64,000 nt of DNA from Agromyces tardus (GCF_003710805.1 NZ_RHHB01000003.1:124001-188000); one strand, 5' to 3'; numbered from the stretch's first letter, positions 8,680 to 17,429 are shown. Notes: a model not told the origin generated them from the sequence alone. A program made the numbers and translations.

Positions 8680-9194
8680 GATGCGTCCTTCGTGTCGGTG
8701 CTGGAGGTGGCGGTGGCGGTTGCGGTCTCGGCGGATGCTGCGGCATCCGCCTGGGTGAACAGTGCGCGGTAGGCGCCGTATCCCTCGCGCTCGAGGTCGT
8801 CGAGGTGGATGAATCGCAGCGCGGCGGAGTTGATGCAGTAGCGCAGGCCGCCGGCGTCCGCGGGCCCGTCGTCGAAGACGTGCCCGAGGTGGCTGTCGGC
8901 GCCAGCCGAACGCACCTCGACGCGCTTCATCCAGAGCGACCGATCGACCTTCTCGGTGACGACGCTCTCGTCGATGGGCTTCGTGAAGCTCGGCCAGCCC
9001 GAGCGGCTGTCGTACTTGTCGGTCGACGAGAAGAGCGGCTGTCCGGAGACGACGTCGACGTAGATGCCGGGCTCGTGGTTGTTCCAGAACTCGTTGCGGA
9101 ACGCGGGCTCGGTGGCGTCGTCCTGCGTGACCTTGCGCTGCAGGGGGGTGAGGCGGTCGAGTGCCTCGGGAGTCTTGCGGTAGTCGGGTGACAC
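8676..9194 (-). CDS. msrB: Peptide-methionine (R)-S-oxide reductase MsrB, zinc-free type
   Basis: A 172-residue enzyme reducing the R-epimer of methionine sulfoxide. [20 protein letters not shown] and the catalytic R-Y-C-I-N-S-A-A-L are all present. Both CxxC pairs that bind structural zinc in many MsrBs are absent (G-I-Y-V-D-V-V-S-G and V-R-S-A-G-A-D-S replace them), so this is a zinc-independent form. The GTG start at 9194 has AAGGAGGA four bases upstream; the frame is open to 9266 but that part is Pro/Gly-rich. The C-terminus carries an unusual Ala/Thr/Ser tail of about 30 residues. Confidence 0.95.
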   Translation of the reverse strand: MSPDYRKTPEALDRLTPLQRKVTQDDATEPAFRNEFWNNHEPGIYVDVVSGQPLFSSTDKYDSRSGWPSFTKPIDESVVTEKVDRSLWMKRVEVRSAGADSHLGHVFDDGPADAGGLRYCINSAALRFIHLDDLEREGYGAYRALFTQADAAASAETATATATSSTDTKDAS

Positions 9195-9376
9195 GGTTCC
9201 TCCTTCTGGCGACGCTGGCTGCGGCGCCTGCACGCCGGAACCCCTCGGCGGGGTCGTGGGCGTCACCAGAGAGAACCGGTGGGAGGCGGACGCTGTTCCG
9301 CAGAATGCGCCCCGGGACTGTGGGTTTCCTGTGTGCGTGCTGTGGGTGGCTGGGAGCGGCGTGCGAGGATCGCGGT

Positions 9377-10333
9377 ATGGCCGACCGACTGATGCTGCTC
9401 GATACCGCGTCGCTGTACTTCCGGGCGTTCTACGGGGTGCCCGACTCGATCAGGCGGGCCGACGGCACGCCGGTGAACGCGGTGCGGGGCCTGCTCGACA
9501 TGATCGCGCGGCTCGTGACCGACTTCGAGCCGACGCACGTCGTGGCGTGCTGGGACGACGACTGGCGCCCGCATTGGCGGGTCGACCTCATTCCGAGCTA
9601 CAAGGCGCACCGGGTGGCGACGCTCGTGCCCGCCGGGCCCGACGTCGAGGAGACGCCCGACGGGCTGGTGGCGCAGGTGCCGCTCATCCGCGAGGTGCTG
9701 GGGTTGTGCGGCATCCCGATCGTGGGGGTCGCCGCGCACGAGGCCGACGACGTGATCGGCACGCTCGCGACGCAGGCCGGCATGCCCGTCGACGTGGTCA
9801 CGGGCGACCGCGACCTCTTCCAGCTCGTCGACGACGACGCCGGGGTGCGAATCATCTACACCGCGCGCGGCATGAGCCGCCTCGAGCTCGTGACCGACGA
9901 GGTGGTCGTCGAGAAGTACGGGATCGAGCCCTCGCAGTACTCGGACTTCGCCGTGCTGCGGGGCGATTCGTCCGACGGACTGCCGGGTGTCGCGGGCATC
10001 GGCGAGAAGACCGCGGCGGGCCTGCTCGGCGATTTCGGCTCGCTCGACGCGATGCTCGTGGTCGCCTCGGGCGACCCCGACGTGACGGATGCCGCGCCGC
10101 GGATGTCGGCGACCATGCGCGCCAAGCTCACGGCCGCCCACGACTACCTCGCGGTGGCGCCGACCGTCGTGAACGTCGTGCGCGACCTCGACCTGCCCGA
10201 CGCCGACGCGCTCGGCGCGCGCCTCGCACCCGTCGCGGGTGCCGCGCGCGAATCGCTCGAACGTCTCGCCACCGAGTGGAACCTAGGCGGCGCGGTGCCG
10301 CGCGTGCTCGCGGCGCTCGACCGCGCGGCCTGA
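9377..10333 (+). CDS. 5'-3' exonuclease (PolA N-terminal-domain-like, stand-alone)
   Basis: A 318-residue FEN/5'-nuclease-superfamily protein. It shows [14 protein letters not shown] near the start, then a W-D-D-D-W-R-P...Y-K-A-H-R block. The metal-binding acidic cluster E-A-D-D-V-I-G-T and V-T-G-D-R-D-L-F follows, and then the helix-hairpin-helix region with [19 protein letters not shown]. It resembles the 5' nuclease domain of DNA polymerase I without the polymerase, a form common in actinobacteria, and probably processes flaps or RNA primers. ATG at 9377 fits the first conserved strand; the frame is open further upstream but is not conserved-looking. Confidence 0.93.
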   Translation: MADRLMLLDTASLYFRAFYGVPDSIRRADGTPVNAVRGLLDMIARLVTDFEPTHVVACWDDDWRPHWRVDLIPSYKAHRVATLVPAGPDVEETPDGLVAQVPLIREVLGLCGIPIVGVAAHEADDVIGTLATQAGMPVDVVTGDRDLFQLVDDDAGVRIIYTARGMSRLELVTDEVVVEKYGIEPSQYSDFAVLRGDSSDGLPGVAGIGEKTAAGLLGDFGSLDAMLVVASGDPDVTDAAPRMSATMRAKLTAAHDYLAVAPTVVNVVRDLDLPDADALGARLAPVAGAARESLERLATEWNLGGAVPRVLAALDRAA

Positions 10334-10417
10334 CGCGCCGGCGCCGGCGACGCGCGTCGGCCACGCGTCGGCCGCGCGTACGCCGAGAGTCGGCCGAGAG
10401 TCCGCAGCGCGGGCCTG

Positions 10418-10458
10418 CCACATGTCGTGGGCGGTCACCCACATGTCGTGGGTGGTCA
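10418..10458. repeat. Tandem 21-bp direct repeat
   Basis: CCACATGTCGTGGG(C/T)GGTCA occurs at 10418-10437 and 10439-10458. Each copy contains a short dyad (CCACATG...). An 11-bp tandem (GCCGAGAGTCG) lies just upstream. Function unknown. Confidence 0.8.
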
Positions 10459-10484
10459 CCGCGCTCGAGGACTTCCTCCTCCCA

Positions 10485-10522
10485 CGATCGCGGTAGCCGA
10501 GTAGCCCCCACTACCGCGATCG
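10485..10522. repeat. Perfect 12-bp inverted repeat; dispersed palindromic element and probable bidirectional terminator
   Basis: CGATCGCGGTAG (10485-10496) and CTACCGCGATCG (10511-10522) flank a 14-base loop containing CCGAGTAG. It lies between two convergent genes, so it can end both transcripts. A related copy lies at 42079-42113. Confidence 0.75.
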
Positions 10523-10561
10523 CGAAACGGAACGTGCTCCCGCTCGCGGGCGCGGCGACCG

Positions 10562-11413
10562 TCAGCAGCCGGGTCCGTCGGGACGCGCGTTGCAGTCGCC
10601 GGCGACGAGCACCGTGTCGAACTCGCCCACGAGCACGGGCTGCGGCGGAGCGTCGACGGCGAGCGTGCCGTCGATCCAGCGCCACGCTGATCCGTCGAAC
10701 CGGTATTCGGCGACGTAGATCACCGCGAGCGCGACGGTGTAGCGCCCGGATGCCGCGTACCGGTGGCTCGTGGACGTGTCGGAGAACTCGGCGCGGCCGA
10801 GCGCCTCCCAGGTGGCCCCGGGCTCCGACGCCTCCACGACGGACCCGTCGGAGTGACTCCACCGGTACCCGACGGGGTGGAACCGCACCTCCGCCGAGCG
10901 ACCGAGCAGCGTGCCCGGCACCGTCTGCACGGATGCCGCGGCCACGAAGTTCGCCGGAAGCCCGATGACCGCCCACCCGCTCGGCTCCATGCCGTTGCCC
11001 GGCGTCGCGGGCCGGAACGACGCGATGTCCCGCATCGTCACCGCCGGCTCCCCGGCGGGCGGCGGAGCGGGTTCCGCGCCCGTGAACGTGCAGGGCACCG
11101 GGTTGAGCGGGCCGCACATGTCGACGGGTGGCGGCGCCGGGGCGCTCACTGAAGCATCGATTGTCTCTGCAGAAAAAGAGTCGCCGTCGGCGGAGGGTGG
11201 GCCGAGAGTCGAACTGTCGGAGGCGACCTGTTCGAACTCTCCCTCGAGGGTTATCGCATCACTATTGACGATGCCATTGACTGTGCAGATGCCGGCTTGG
11301 ACCTGCTCGGTGCTGCAGGACGGGGGCGCGGCCGCGGCCGCAGATGACACAACTGGGCCGCACACTAACAGGAGGGTCGCTCCTGCGATCAGCAGAAGTT
11401 GTCGCCCGACCAC
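10562..11413 (-). CDS. Secreted hypothetical protein (Cys-containing, possibly PKD-like)
   Basis: A 283-residue protein with a signal peptide (hydrophobic residues about 5-27, A-A-A-A-A-P junction). A low-complexity Ser/Pro region follows (about 45-120). The folded part (about 125-275) ends in a Cys-bearing C-D-N-A-R-P-D-G-P-G-C. The pattern Y-R-W-S-H-S-D-G-S and H-R-Y-A-A-S-G-R-Y-T-V recalls PKD-type beta-sandwich repeats of surface proteins, but this is tentative. Its start overlaps the end of the upstream lipoprotein gene by 25 bases, so the two form one transcript. Codon use in 11160-11700 is less GC-rich than the neighbours, hinting at a recently acquired segment. Confidence 0.65.
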   Translation of the reverse strand: MVGRQLLLIAGATLLLVCGPVVSSAAAAAPPSCSTEQVQAGICTVNGIVNSDAITLEGEFEQVASDSSTLGPPSADGDSFSAETIDASVSAPAPPPVDMCGPLNPVPCTFTGAEPAPPPAGEPAVTMRDIASFRPATPGNGMEPSGWAVIGLPANFVAAASVQTVPGTLLGRSAEVRFHPVGYRWSHSDGSVVEASEPGATWEALGRAEFSDTSTSHRYAASGRYTVALAVIYVAEYRFDGSAWRWIDGTLAVDAPPQPVLVGEFDTVLVAGDCNARPDGPGC

Positions 11414-11967
11414 AGCTGGCTCCCGGAAACCAACACGGAACCCGGCCCGCCCTCAAACGAGAGCAGCACGGGCACCCTCGAATCGCGATCCGCTGGTGTG
11501 ACGTCCACCCCAGCGGAGTTGATTAGGCGCGTGCCCGAGACGTCCACGCACGCATACATGGATATCCGCGGAGGCTGCTCGGACTCTGCGTATTCGGCCA
11601 GCGAGACAGTATCGAACGTGGTTCTGCCCGTGGACCGAAGCCCTGACGACACGAAAGCGGCAAGTTCATCGATGCGTTGGGCGCCGTATTCAGGCGTCGT
11701 GTAGGCGAGGATTCTTTCCGTTCCCCCACCGTCGCTAATGATGGCATCGTTCATTGCGAGGTACGCCTCATGAGCCGCGACCGCCGCCGCGAGCGCTTCC
11801 TCGTCCGAGGCGAAGATCGGCTCGGCCGAGGCGGATGGGTCCGCAGACGGAGCGGGCGAGACCGTCGGCGCGGGCGACGTGCACGCGGCCAGCGCGACGA
11901 CGAGCGCGCCGGCAGCGCCGGCCGCGAGCGCAGCGCGGCGGCGGCGGACGACGGGAGTGCTGGGCAT
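11389..11967 (-). CDS. Putative lipoprotein of unknown function
   Basis: A 192-residue protein. ATG at 11967 begins a lipoprotein signal: several Arg, a hydrophobic stretch, then the lipobox L-V-V-A-L-A-A-C at about residue 29. A Pro/Ser/Ala linker follows and a small domain with two Cys (Y-A-C-V-D-V and the C-terminal D-N-F-C). It is first in a two-gene unit with the secreted protein at 10562-11413, with a 25-base overlap. A role at the cell envelope is likely; the function is unknown. Confidence 0.7.
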   Translation of the reverse strand: MPSTPVVRRRRAALAAGAAGALVVALAACTSPAPTVSPAPSADPSASAEPIFASDEEALAAAVAAHEAYLAMNDAIISDGGGTERILAYTTPEYGAQRIDELAAFVSSGLRSTGRTTFDTVSLAEYAESEQPPRISMYACVDVSGTRLINSAGVDVTPADRDSRVPVLLSFEGGPGSVLVSGSQLWSGDNFC

Positions 11968-12031
11968 GCCGACCACCGTAGGGGATTCGGCCGACGCCGA
12001 TTCCGCGCCGTCCACAGCCCGAGCGGCCGCG

Positions 12032-12856
12032 CTACGCGGCACCGCCGACGGTGCGCGCCACCGCCTTCCACGCGCGCAGCGTCAGCGTGATCGTGCCGTC
12101 CGCCGCGACGGGCAGGGCCCCGCGCAGTTGCTCGCGCAGCTGCGAGCGCCGAGCGTCGTCCAGCGACATCGCGTACGACGGGCCCGGGCCCTGGCCGCCG
12201 AGGAACGGCGTCCAGTAGTCGTCGAAGTCGGCGAAGACGGCGGCCACCTCGATGGGCTCCACGACGACCGACGTCGCGGCGACCCCGGGTGCACCGGTCA
12301 GCAGGGCACGCAGGAACGCCGGCGTCCAGTGCCCGAACTTCGCGTCCTCGTGCAGCGGTGCGACGGCGGGATCGAGCGCGACCGCGGCGTCCCAGAACAG
12401 TTCCAGCAGGGGCATGCCCCCGGTGAAGTCCCATTGGTAGATCGCGACGAGTCCGCCGGGCGCGAGGACGCGCGTCATCTCGGCGACCGCGCGCTCGGGG
12501 GAGTCCACGAAGTTGAGCACGAGGCCCGACACCACGGCATCGACCGACGCGTCGGGCAGCGGCAGCGCCGCGGCATCCGCTCGCTCGAATCGCACCGTGT
12601 CGCCGAGGTCGGCCAACCGGGCTCGGGCCACCTCGAGGAACCCCTCCGCGGGGTCCACCCCCACGAGCGACGCCGGCGCCCACCGCTCGAGCACCGCGCC
12701 CGAGAGGGCGCCCGTGCCGCAGCCGACGTCGAGCCAGCGCAGGCCCGGCGACGCGTCGAGGCCGTCGGCGAACCGCTCGGCGATGCGGCGACTCCAGCGG
12801 CCCATGAACCGCTCGTAGGCGTCGCCGTTCGCCCACACCGTGCCCGTCTGCGTCAT
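12032..12856 (-). CDS. SAM-dependent class I methyltransferase
   Basis: A 274-residue protein with the Rossmann-type SAM-binding motifs: L-D-V-G-C-G-T-G-A-L-S (motif I, about residue 45), V-G-V-D-P-A-E-G-F (motif II), F-E-R-A-D-A-A-A-L-P-L-P and V-S-G-L-V-L-N-F-V. It resembles the UbiE/methyltransferase-11 group; the substrate is unknown. It shares a very short (42-bp) divergent intergenic region with the nucleoside deaminase. Confidence 0.88.
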   Translation of the reverse strand: MTQTGTVWANGDAYERFMGRWSRRIAERFADGLDASPGLRWLDVGCGTGALSGAVLERWAPASLVGVDPAEGFLEVARARLADLGDTVRFERADAAALPLPDASVDAVVSGLVLNFVDSPERAVAEMTRVLAPGGLVAIYQWDFTGGMPLLELFWDAAVALDPAVAPLHEDAKFGHWTPAFLRALLTGAPGVAATSVVVEPIEVAAVFADFDDYWTPFLGGQGPGPSYAMSLDDARRSQLREQLRGALPVAADGTITLTLRAWKAVARTVGGAA

Positions 12857-12898
12857 CCACCCGTTCTACTCCGCAGCCCCGGCCGCCACAATGGAGCG

Positions 12899-13396
12899 AT
12901 GCACAGCACGACGGATGCCACCACGGTCACCGATGCCGGCCTGCCCCACCTGCGGCGCTGCGTCGAACTCGCCCAGCAGGCGCGGGACCGCACCGACCAC
13001 CCGTTCGGCTCCGTGCTCGTGACCGCCGACGGCCGGCGGGTCGAGGCCATGAACACCGTCGTCACGCAGGGCGACCCCACCGGCCACGCCGAGACCAACC
13101 TCGTGCGCGTCGCCGCGGCCGAGCTGCCCGCCGAGGTGCTCGCGACGAGCACCCTCTACACGAGCACCGAGCCGTGCGCGATGTGCGCCGGCGCCATCTA
13201 CTGGGGCGGCATCGCGCGCGTCGTCTACGCCCTCTCGGAAGAGGGGCTCGCCGAGATCGTCTCGGCGCAGGAGGGCGTGCCCACCATGGACCTGCCGTGC
13301 CGGGAGGTCTTCGCGCGCGGCGGTCGGCCGGTCGCGGTCGCGGGCCCCGCCGACCTGCCCGAGGCGGTCGCGGTGCACGACGGCTTCTGGGTCTGA
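12899..13396 (+). CDS. Nucleoside/guanine deaminase-like zinc enzyme
   Basis: A 165-residue member of the cytidine/deoxycytidylate deaminase superfamily. The zinc site is complete: H-A-E-T (about residue 62, proton-shuttling Glu) and P-C-A-M-C (about 91-95). G-S-V-L-V near residue 40 is also typical. It is closest in feel to stand-alone nucleoside or guanine deaminases rather than TadA, which usually lies elsewhere. The start at 12899 lies 10 bases downstream of a weak GGAG-like sequence. It is divergent from a methyltransferase and convergent with a small membrane protein. Confidence 0.88.
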   Translation: MHSTTDATTVTDAGLPHLRRCVELAQQARDRTDHPFGSVLVTADGRRVEAMNTVVTQGDPTGHAETNLVRVAAAELPAEVLATSTLYTSTEPCAMCAGAIYWGGIARVVYALSEEGLAEIVSAQEGVPTMDLPCREVFARGGRPVAVAGPADLPEAVAVHDGFWV

Positions 13397-13423
13397 CGGC
13401 GAGCGGATGCCGCAGGCACCCGC

Positions 13424-13813
13424 TCAGGCCGTGACGCCCGCCGGATCGGTAGGGGCGAGCCAGTGCGCGGGCGCCGGAAGCGCCACGCCGTTCGCGGCCG
13501 CGACGATCACCGCGAACGCGTAGAACATGATGAGGATCGCGAGGCCGCCGAGCACCATCGTGAGCGGCACCGTCCACGAGACCGGTACGCCCGCGCCGCG
13601 GTAGCGCGGCACGGCGAGGTACGCGACCCACATCGAGATCGCGCCGAAGCCCGTGATCCACACGGTGCGCAGCGCGTCGCCCTGCAGCGGCGCGGCGATC
13701 GCGAGCACGAGGGCGCCGACGGCGAGGAACAGCCCCGTCCACGCGAACATCCGCGCGAAGCCGATGCCGCCGGTGCCGTCGTCGGTCCACCAGGGCCGGG
13801 TCGGTTCGCTCAT
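13424..13813 (-). CDS. Small four-helix membrane protein of unknown function
   Basis: A 129-residue protein with about three to four hydrophobic segments (residues about 18-42, 50-68, 80-105). The N-terminus S-E-P-T-R-P-W-W-T-D-D is charged and aromatic. No motif tied to a family was recognised. The start at 13813 lies close to the divergent lipoprotein gene at 13950. Confidence 0.65.
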   Translation of the reverse strand: MSEPTRPWWTDDGTGGIGFARMFAWTGLFLAVGALVLAIAAPLQGDALRTVWITGFGAISMWVAYLAVPRYRGAGVPVSWTVPLTMVLGGLAILIMFYAFAVIVAAANGVALPAPAHWLAPTDPAGVTA

Positions 13814-13949
13814 CCTGCGATGGTACGAGGGTTCGGGGCCGGCCGGGCGGATGCCGCGACGGCGCGCTGCGGCCCGGACGCGGGGTAGCGGCGATCCGCC
13901 CGGCGCCGCGAGGATGGGAGGTCCACGCCGCGCGAGAAACGAGCACCGC

Positions 13950-15215
13950 ATGCCCGCACCGCACCGCCGCACGATCGCGGGAGTCGTCGCGGCCGCGGCA
14001 TCCGTCGCCCTGCTCGCCGCCTGCACCGCCGGCACGGGCGACTCCGCCGGCACCGCCCCCGCGACGTCCACGCCCGCGAGCGGAGGGTCCGCGACGACGG
14101 ATGACGCGGTCCAGTCGCTGCTCGACACGGCGGCCGCCGCGCAGTTCGACGCTCGGGCGCTCGGCTCGCTGGTCGCCGAGATCCGCGTCGACGGCGACGT
14201 CGTGGCGCAGACGGCGCTCGGCGAGGCGGTGCGGGGCGAGCCGATCACGCTCGACGGGCGGTTCCGCAACGGCGCCGTCGCGATCACGTACGTGAGCACC
14301 GTCATGCTGCGCCTCGCCGAGGAGGGCATCATCGACCTCGACCACCCGATCGAGGAGTGGGTGCCCGACCTGCTCGAGTCCGACCAGGTCACCCCGCGCA
14401 TGCTCGCGAATATGACGGCCGGGTACCCCGACCACGTGAAGAACCAGGACTTCGTCGACGCCGTCGTGGCCGACCCGTTCCTCGTGTTCACGAACGACGA
14501 CCTGCTCGAGTACAGCTTGGCGACGCCGCGCCGGTTCGCGCCGGGCGAGAACTGGGACTACTCGCACAGCGACTACGTGGTGCTCGGCCAGGTCCTGGAG
14601 GCGGCGTCGGGCAAGAGCCTCGAGGAGCTCATCGCCCAGTACGTGCTCGACCCGCTCGAGCTCGACGGCACGGTCGCCGACCAGACGCCCGCGATCCCCG
14701 CGCCCGTCGTGCACGCCTTCACCGCCGAGCGCGGCGTGTGGGAGGACTCGACCTACTGGAACCCGTCCTGGACCCTGCCCGAGGGCGCCGTGGAGACGAG
14801 CACGATCGGCGACGTCGCGTCGAGCTTCGACGCGATCGTCGGTCGCGGCGAACTGCTCGGCGCCGACTCGTACGAGGCCCTCATCGATCCGGCGCTCGTG
14901 GGCTTCGGCGAGCCGCTCGACGGATGCCCCGCCTGCCACACGATGACCGAGGAGTGGTCGTACGGGCTCGGCACGATGCTCGTGGGCGACTGGGTGAAGC
15001 AGACGCCCCTGTTCGGCGGCTACGCGTCGTCGGTGCTGACCCTTCCGGAGTCGCACGCCGAGGACGGCCGGGCGATCACGATCGCCGTCGCGGTGACCTA
15101 CACGCAGGGCTCGTACGACGACTGGAGCGTGAGCCTCAAGAACTACGCCGACGAGCTCGCGCTCTCGCTCGGCGCCGAGCTCGCGCCGGGCACCCCGCCG
15201 CCCTCGGGTCGCTGA
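13950..15215 (+). CDS. Serine-hydrolase (class C beta-lactamase fold) lipoprotein, catalytic residues lost
   Basis: A 421-residue protein with a lipoprotein signal (lipobox L-L-A-A-C about residue 25). The overall pattern is clearly that of beta-lactamase/D-alanyl-D-alanine carboxypeptidase-like hydrolases (R-L-A-E-E-G-I-I-D-L-D-H-P-I, R-F-A-P-G-E-N-W-D-Y-S, Y-V-V-L-G-Q-V-L-E). The key residues differ. Where the SxxK motif should be (F-R-x-G-S-V-T-K) the sequence is F-R-N-G-A-V-A-I. The YxN motif reads Y-S-H. The late HxG motif is replaced by L-F-G-G. I infer a pseudoenzyme anchored outside the membrane, perhaps ligand-binding. The frame and codon use are intact, so it is not an ordinary pseudogene. 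Confidence 0.85.
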   Translation: MPAPHRRTIAGVVAAAASVALLAACTAGTGDSAGTAPATSTPASGGSATTDDAVQSLLDTAAAAQFDARALGSLVAEIRVDGDVVAQTALGEAVRGEPITLDGRFRNGAVAITYVSTVMLRLAEEGIIDLDHPIEEWVPDLLESDQVTPRMLANMTAGYPDHVKNQDFVDAVVADPFLVFTNDDLLEYSLATPRRFAPGENWDYSHSDYVVLGQVLEAASGKSLEELIAQYVLDPLELDGTVADQTPAIPAPVVHAFTAERGVWEDSTYWNPSWTLPEGAVETSTIGDVASSFDAIVGRGELLGADSYEALIDPALVGFGEPLDGCPACHTMTEEWSYGLGTMLVGDWVKQTPLFGGYASSVLTLPESHAEDGRAITIAVAVTYTQGSYDDWSVSLKNYADELALSLGAELAPGTPPPSGR

Positions 15216-15330
15216 ACCCGGACGCGACCCGACCGCGCGCAACCCCTTCCGCGGCCTCGCGGCGACCGCCAGACTGAGGGGGTGCCGCTCGGCACGTCTC
15301 CACTCGACGACGACGAACCGGGGTACCCCC

Positions 15331-16119
15331 ATGCAGCGACACGTGTCCGCCGAGATCACCCTCTCCGTCGAGGACCCCGCGCGACTCGCGTTCATGGTCG
15401 CGGTCGCGGGCGAGACCTCGATCGAGCGCATCGAGCTCGCCTCGGGCGGGTCCGTGGTGCGGCCGGTCGAGCTGACGGATGCCGCGGGCAGCCGCATCCA
15501 CGTCGTCGACGCGTCAGCGGGGCCGCTGTCGCTCTCGTACGCGGCCACCGTCGACGGACAGCGCCCGCCGGCGCCGGTCTCGGAGGTGGACCTGCTCGCC
15601 TACCTCCGGCCGAGCCGCTACTGCGAGGCCGACCGGCTCGCCCCGACCGCCCGCGCCGAGTTCGCGGGGCTCGAGGGTGCCGCGCTGCTCGACGCGGTGT
15701 CGTCGTGGGTCGGCACCGAGCTGAGCTACGTGCCGGGGTCGAGCCTGCCGACCGACGGGGCGGTGCGCACGCTGCTCGCGCGGCAGGGCGTGTGCCGCGA
15801 CTACGCGCACCTCGTGATCGCGCTGCTGCGCGCGCTCGACGTGCCGGCGCGCCTCGCCGCGGTGTACGCGCCCGGCCTCGACCCGATGGACTTCCACGCG
15901 GTCGCGGAGGCGTACGTCGAGGGCGCCTGGCGGGTGGTGGATGCCACGGCGCTGGCGCCGCGCTCGACGCTGCTGCGCATCTCGACGGGGCGCGACGCCG
16001 CCGACACCGCGTTCCTGAGCTCCTACGGCGGCGCGGTGACGCTCGAGTCGATCGAGGTCTCCGCGGTCGTCGACGTGCTGCCGCGCGACGACGTGCGGGA
16101 GTTCGTGGAGCTGCGGTAG
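15331..16119 (+). CDS. Transglutaminase-like cysteine peptidase-fold protein
   Basis: A 262-residue protein. The transglutaminase-core triad is visible: G-V-C-R-D-Y-A-H-L (Cys), F-H-A-V-A-E-A-Y-V (His) and W-R-V-V-D-A-T (Asp). The N-terminal about 100 residues form a beta-rich domain typical of bacterial transglutaminase-like proteins. No signal peptide is seen, so it is probably cytoplasmic. Substrates of this bacterial group are mostly unknown (peptidase or amidase is more likely than cross-linking). It ends 10 bases before the convergent monooxygenase gene. Confidence 0.88.
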   Translation: MQRHVSAEITLSVEDPARLAFMVAVAGETSIERIELASGGSVVRPVELTDAAGSRIHVVDASAGPLSLSYAATVDGQRPPAPVSEVDLLAYLRPSRYCEADRLAPTARAEFAGLEGAALLDAVSSWVGTELSYVPGSSLPTDGAVRTLLARQGVCRDYAHLVIALLRALDVPARLAAVYAPGLDPMDFHAVAEAYVEGAWRVVDATALAPRSTLLRISTGRDAADTAFLSSYGGAVTLESIEVSAVVDVLPRDDVREFVELR

Positions 16120-16129
16120 CGCCTGCGGT

Positions 16130-17323
16130 TCACACCGCGACGGGCTCGTACTCGGGCAGGGGCACGTCGTGCTGGCTGCTCATCGCCCGCTCGAAGAGGG
16201 TGAGCAGGGGGCGGCGCATCGACGCGCGCACGTACGACTGCAGCACGCGCCGCGCGAGGCGCGACTTCGGCGTGGCGAAGGAGCCCGAGCCCGGGGGCAG
16301 CTTGCGACCCGCCTCGATGTGCGGCGTCATCGCCGTCTCGTAGGCTGCGAGCGCCTCCCGCGGGTGGGCGTGGCGTGCGAGCTCGCTGCCGAGTACGTGC
16401 GCACCGATGAGGGCGAGCGCCGTGCCCTGGCCGCTGAGCGGCGAGGGGCAGTAGCCCGCGTCGCCGAGCAGGACCACGCGGCCTCGGGCGAGCTGCGGCA
16501 CGTGCAGCTGCACGAGGTCGTCGAAGTAGAAGTCGGGCGAGGCGTCGAGCCCGGCGAGCACCTCGGGCAGGTACCACCCGGCGTCAGCGAAGGCCGCGCG
16601 CACCGCGCGCTGCTGCGCGGCGACGTCGCCACGATCGGGCGACGCATCCGTGCCGAACCAGGTGAGGATCGCGTGGGCGCTGCCCGACTCCTCGTGCGGG
16701 CGGATCATCGCCATGCGGCGGCCGGGCAGCACGTCCAGGAGCGACCACCCGTCGAGCGGCTCCGGCTCGGGCACCGTGAAGAACGACATGCGGCCGCCGA
16801 GCGGCCGAGCGAATTGCGCCTCCTCGCCCCACAGGAGCCGGCGCACCCGCGAGTGCACGCCGTCGGCTGCGACCACGAGGTCGAACCGCTCGGGGGCGGC
16901 ACGGTCGAAGCGCACGTCGACACCGTCGTCGTCCTGCTCGAGCGCCACGATCGAATCGTCGAAGCGATGCTCGACGCGCCCCGCCGTGGCGTCGAAGAGC
17001 ACCCGGGTCAGCTCGCCGCGCACGATCTCGAGGTCGGCGACCGGACCGTTGCCGCCGAACAGCTCCACGCCGATCACGGCGAGGGTCCGATTGTCGTCGT
17101 CGACGTAGCGCATGCCGCGCTGGGCGAGCTGCGCCTCCTCGATCCGGGAGAGCAGGCCCATGCGGGCCGCGGCCTCCCGCGAGGTGCCGCGCAGGTCGAC
17201 GAGCTGGCCGCCCGAGCGCAGCGCCGGGGCGATCTCGACGACGACGACGTCGTGGCCGCCGTCGGCGAGCACATGGGCGAGCGCGAGACCGGCGATGCCG
17301 GCACCCGAGACCAGGACCTTCAT
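16130..17323 (-). CDS. FAD-dependent monooxygenase (PHBH/TetX-like)
   Basis: A 397-residue flavoprotein. N-terminal Rossmann motif V-S-G-A-G-I-A-G-L-A-L-A at residues 4-15, Arg-rich A-A-D-G-V-H-S-R-V-R in the middle, and G-D-A-G-Y-C-P-S-P-L-S-G-Q-G (second FAD motif, about residue 278). This is the aromatic hydroxylase/TetX-like group, which inserts oxygen into aromatic or polyketide substrates. The ATG at 17323 has GAGGAGGAA upstream. It is divergent from a TetR regulator with a palindromic operator between them, so the repressor probably senses a compound that this enzyme modifies. The substrate is unknown. Confidence 0.9.
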   Translation of the reverse strand: MKVLVSGAGIAGLALAHVLADGGHDVVVVEIAPALRSGGQLVDLRGTSREAAARMGLLSRIEEAQLAQRGMRYVDDDNRTLAVIGVELFGGNGPVADLEIVRGELTRVLFDATAGRVEHRFDDSIVALEQDDDGVDVRFDRAAPERFDLVVAADGVHSRVRRLLWGEEAQFARPLGGRMSFFTVPEPEPLDGWSLLDVLPGRRMAMIRPHEESGSAHAILTWFGTDASPDRGDVAAQQRAVRAAFADAGWYLPEVLAGLDASPDFYFDDLVQLHVPQLARGRVVLLGDAGYCPSPLSGQGTALALIGAHVLGSELARHAHPREALAAYETAMTPHIEAGRKLPPGSGSFATPKSRLARRVLQSYVRASMRRPLLTLFERAMSSQHDVPLPEYEPVAV

Positions 17324-17381
17324 GATTCCTCCTCGTCGGGCGGCCGGGCGGCCGCCACGAGAGCGATGGTACGGACGTATA

Positions 17382-17393
17382 AGACATTTGTCT
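17382..17393. promoter_or_regulatory. Palindromic TetR operator candidate
   Basis: AGACATTTGTCT is a perfect 12-bp dyad in an AT-rich patch of the divergent intergenic region. A half-site repeat (ACATTTGTCTGA) follows at 17397-17408. The position suits co-regulation of the monooxygenase and the TetR gene itself. Confidence 0.7.
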
Positions 17394-17429
17394 AATACAT
17401 TTGTCTGAATCGTCGGGTAGCCTTGTGCC

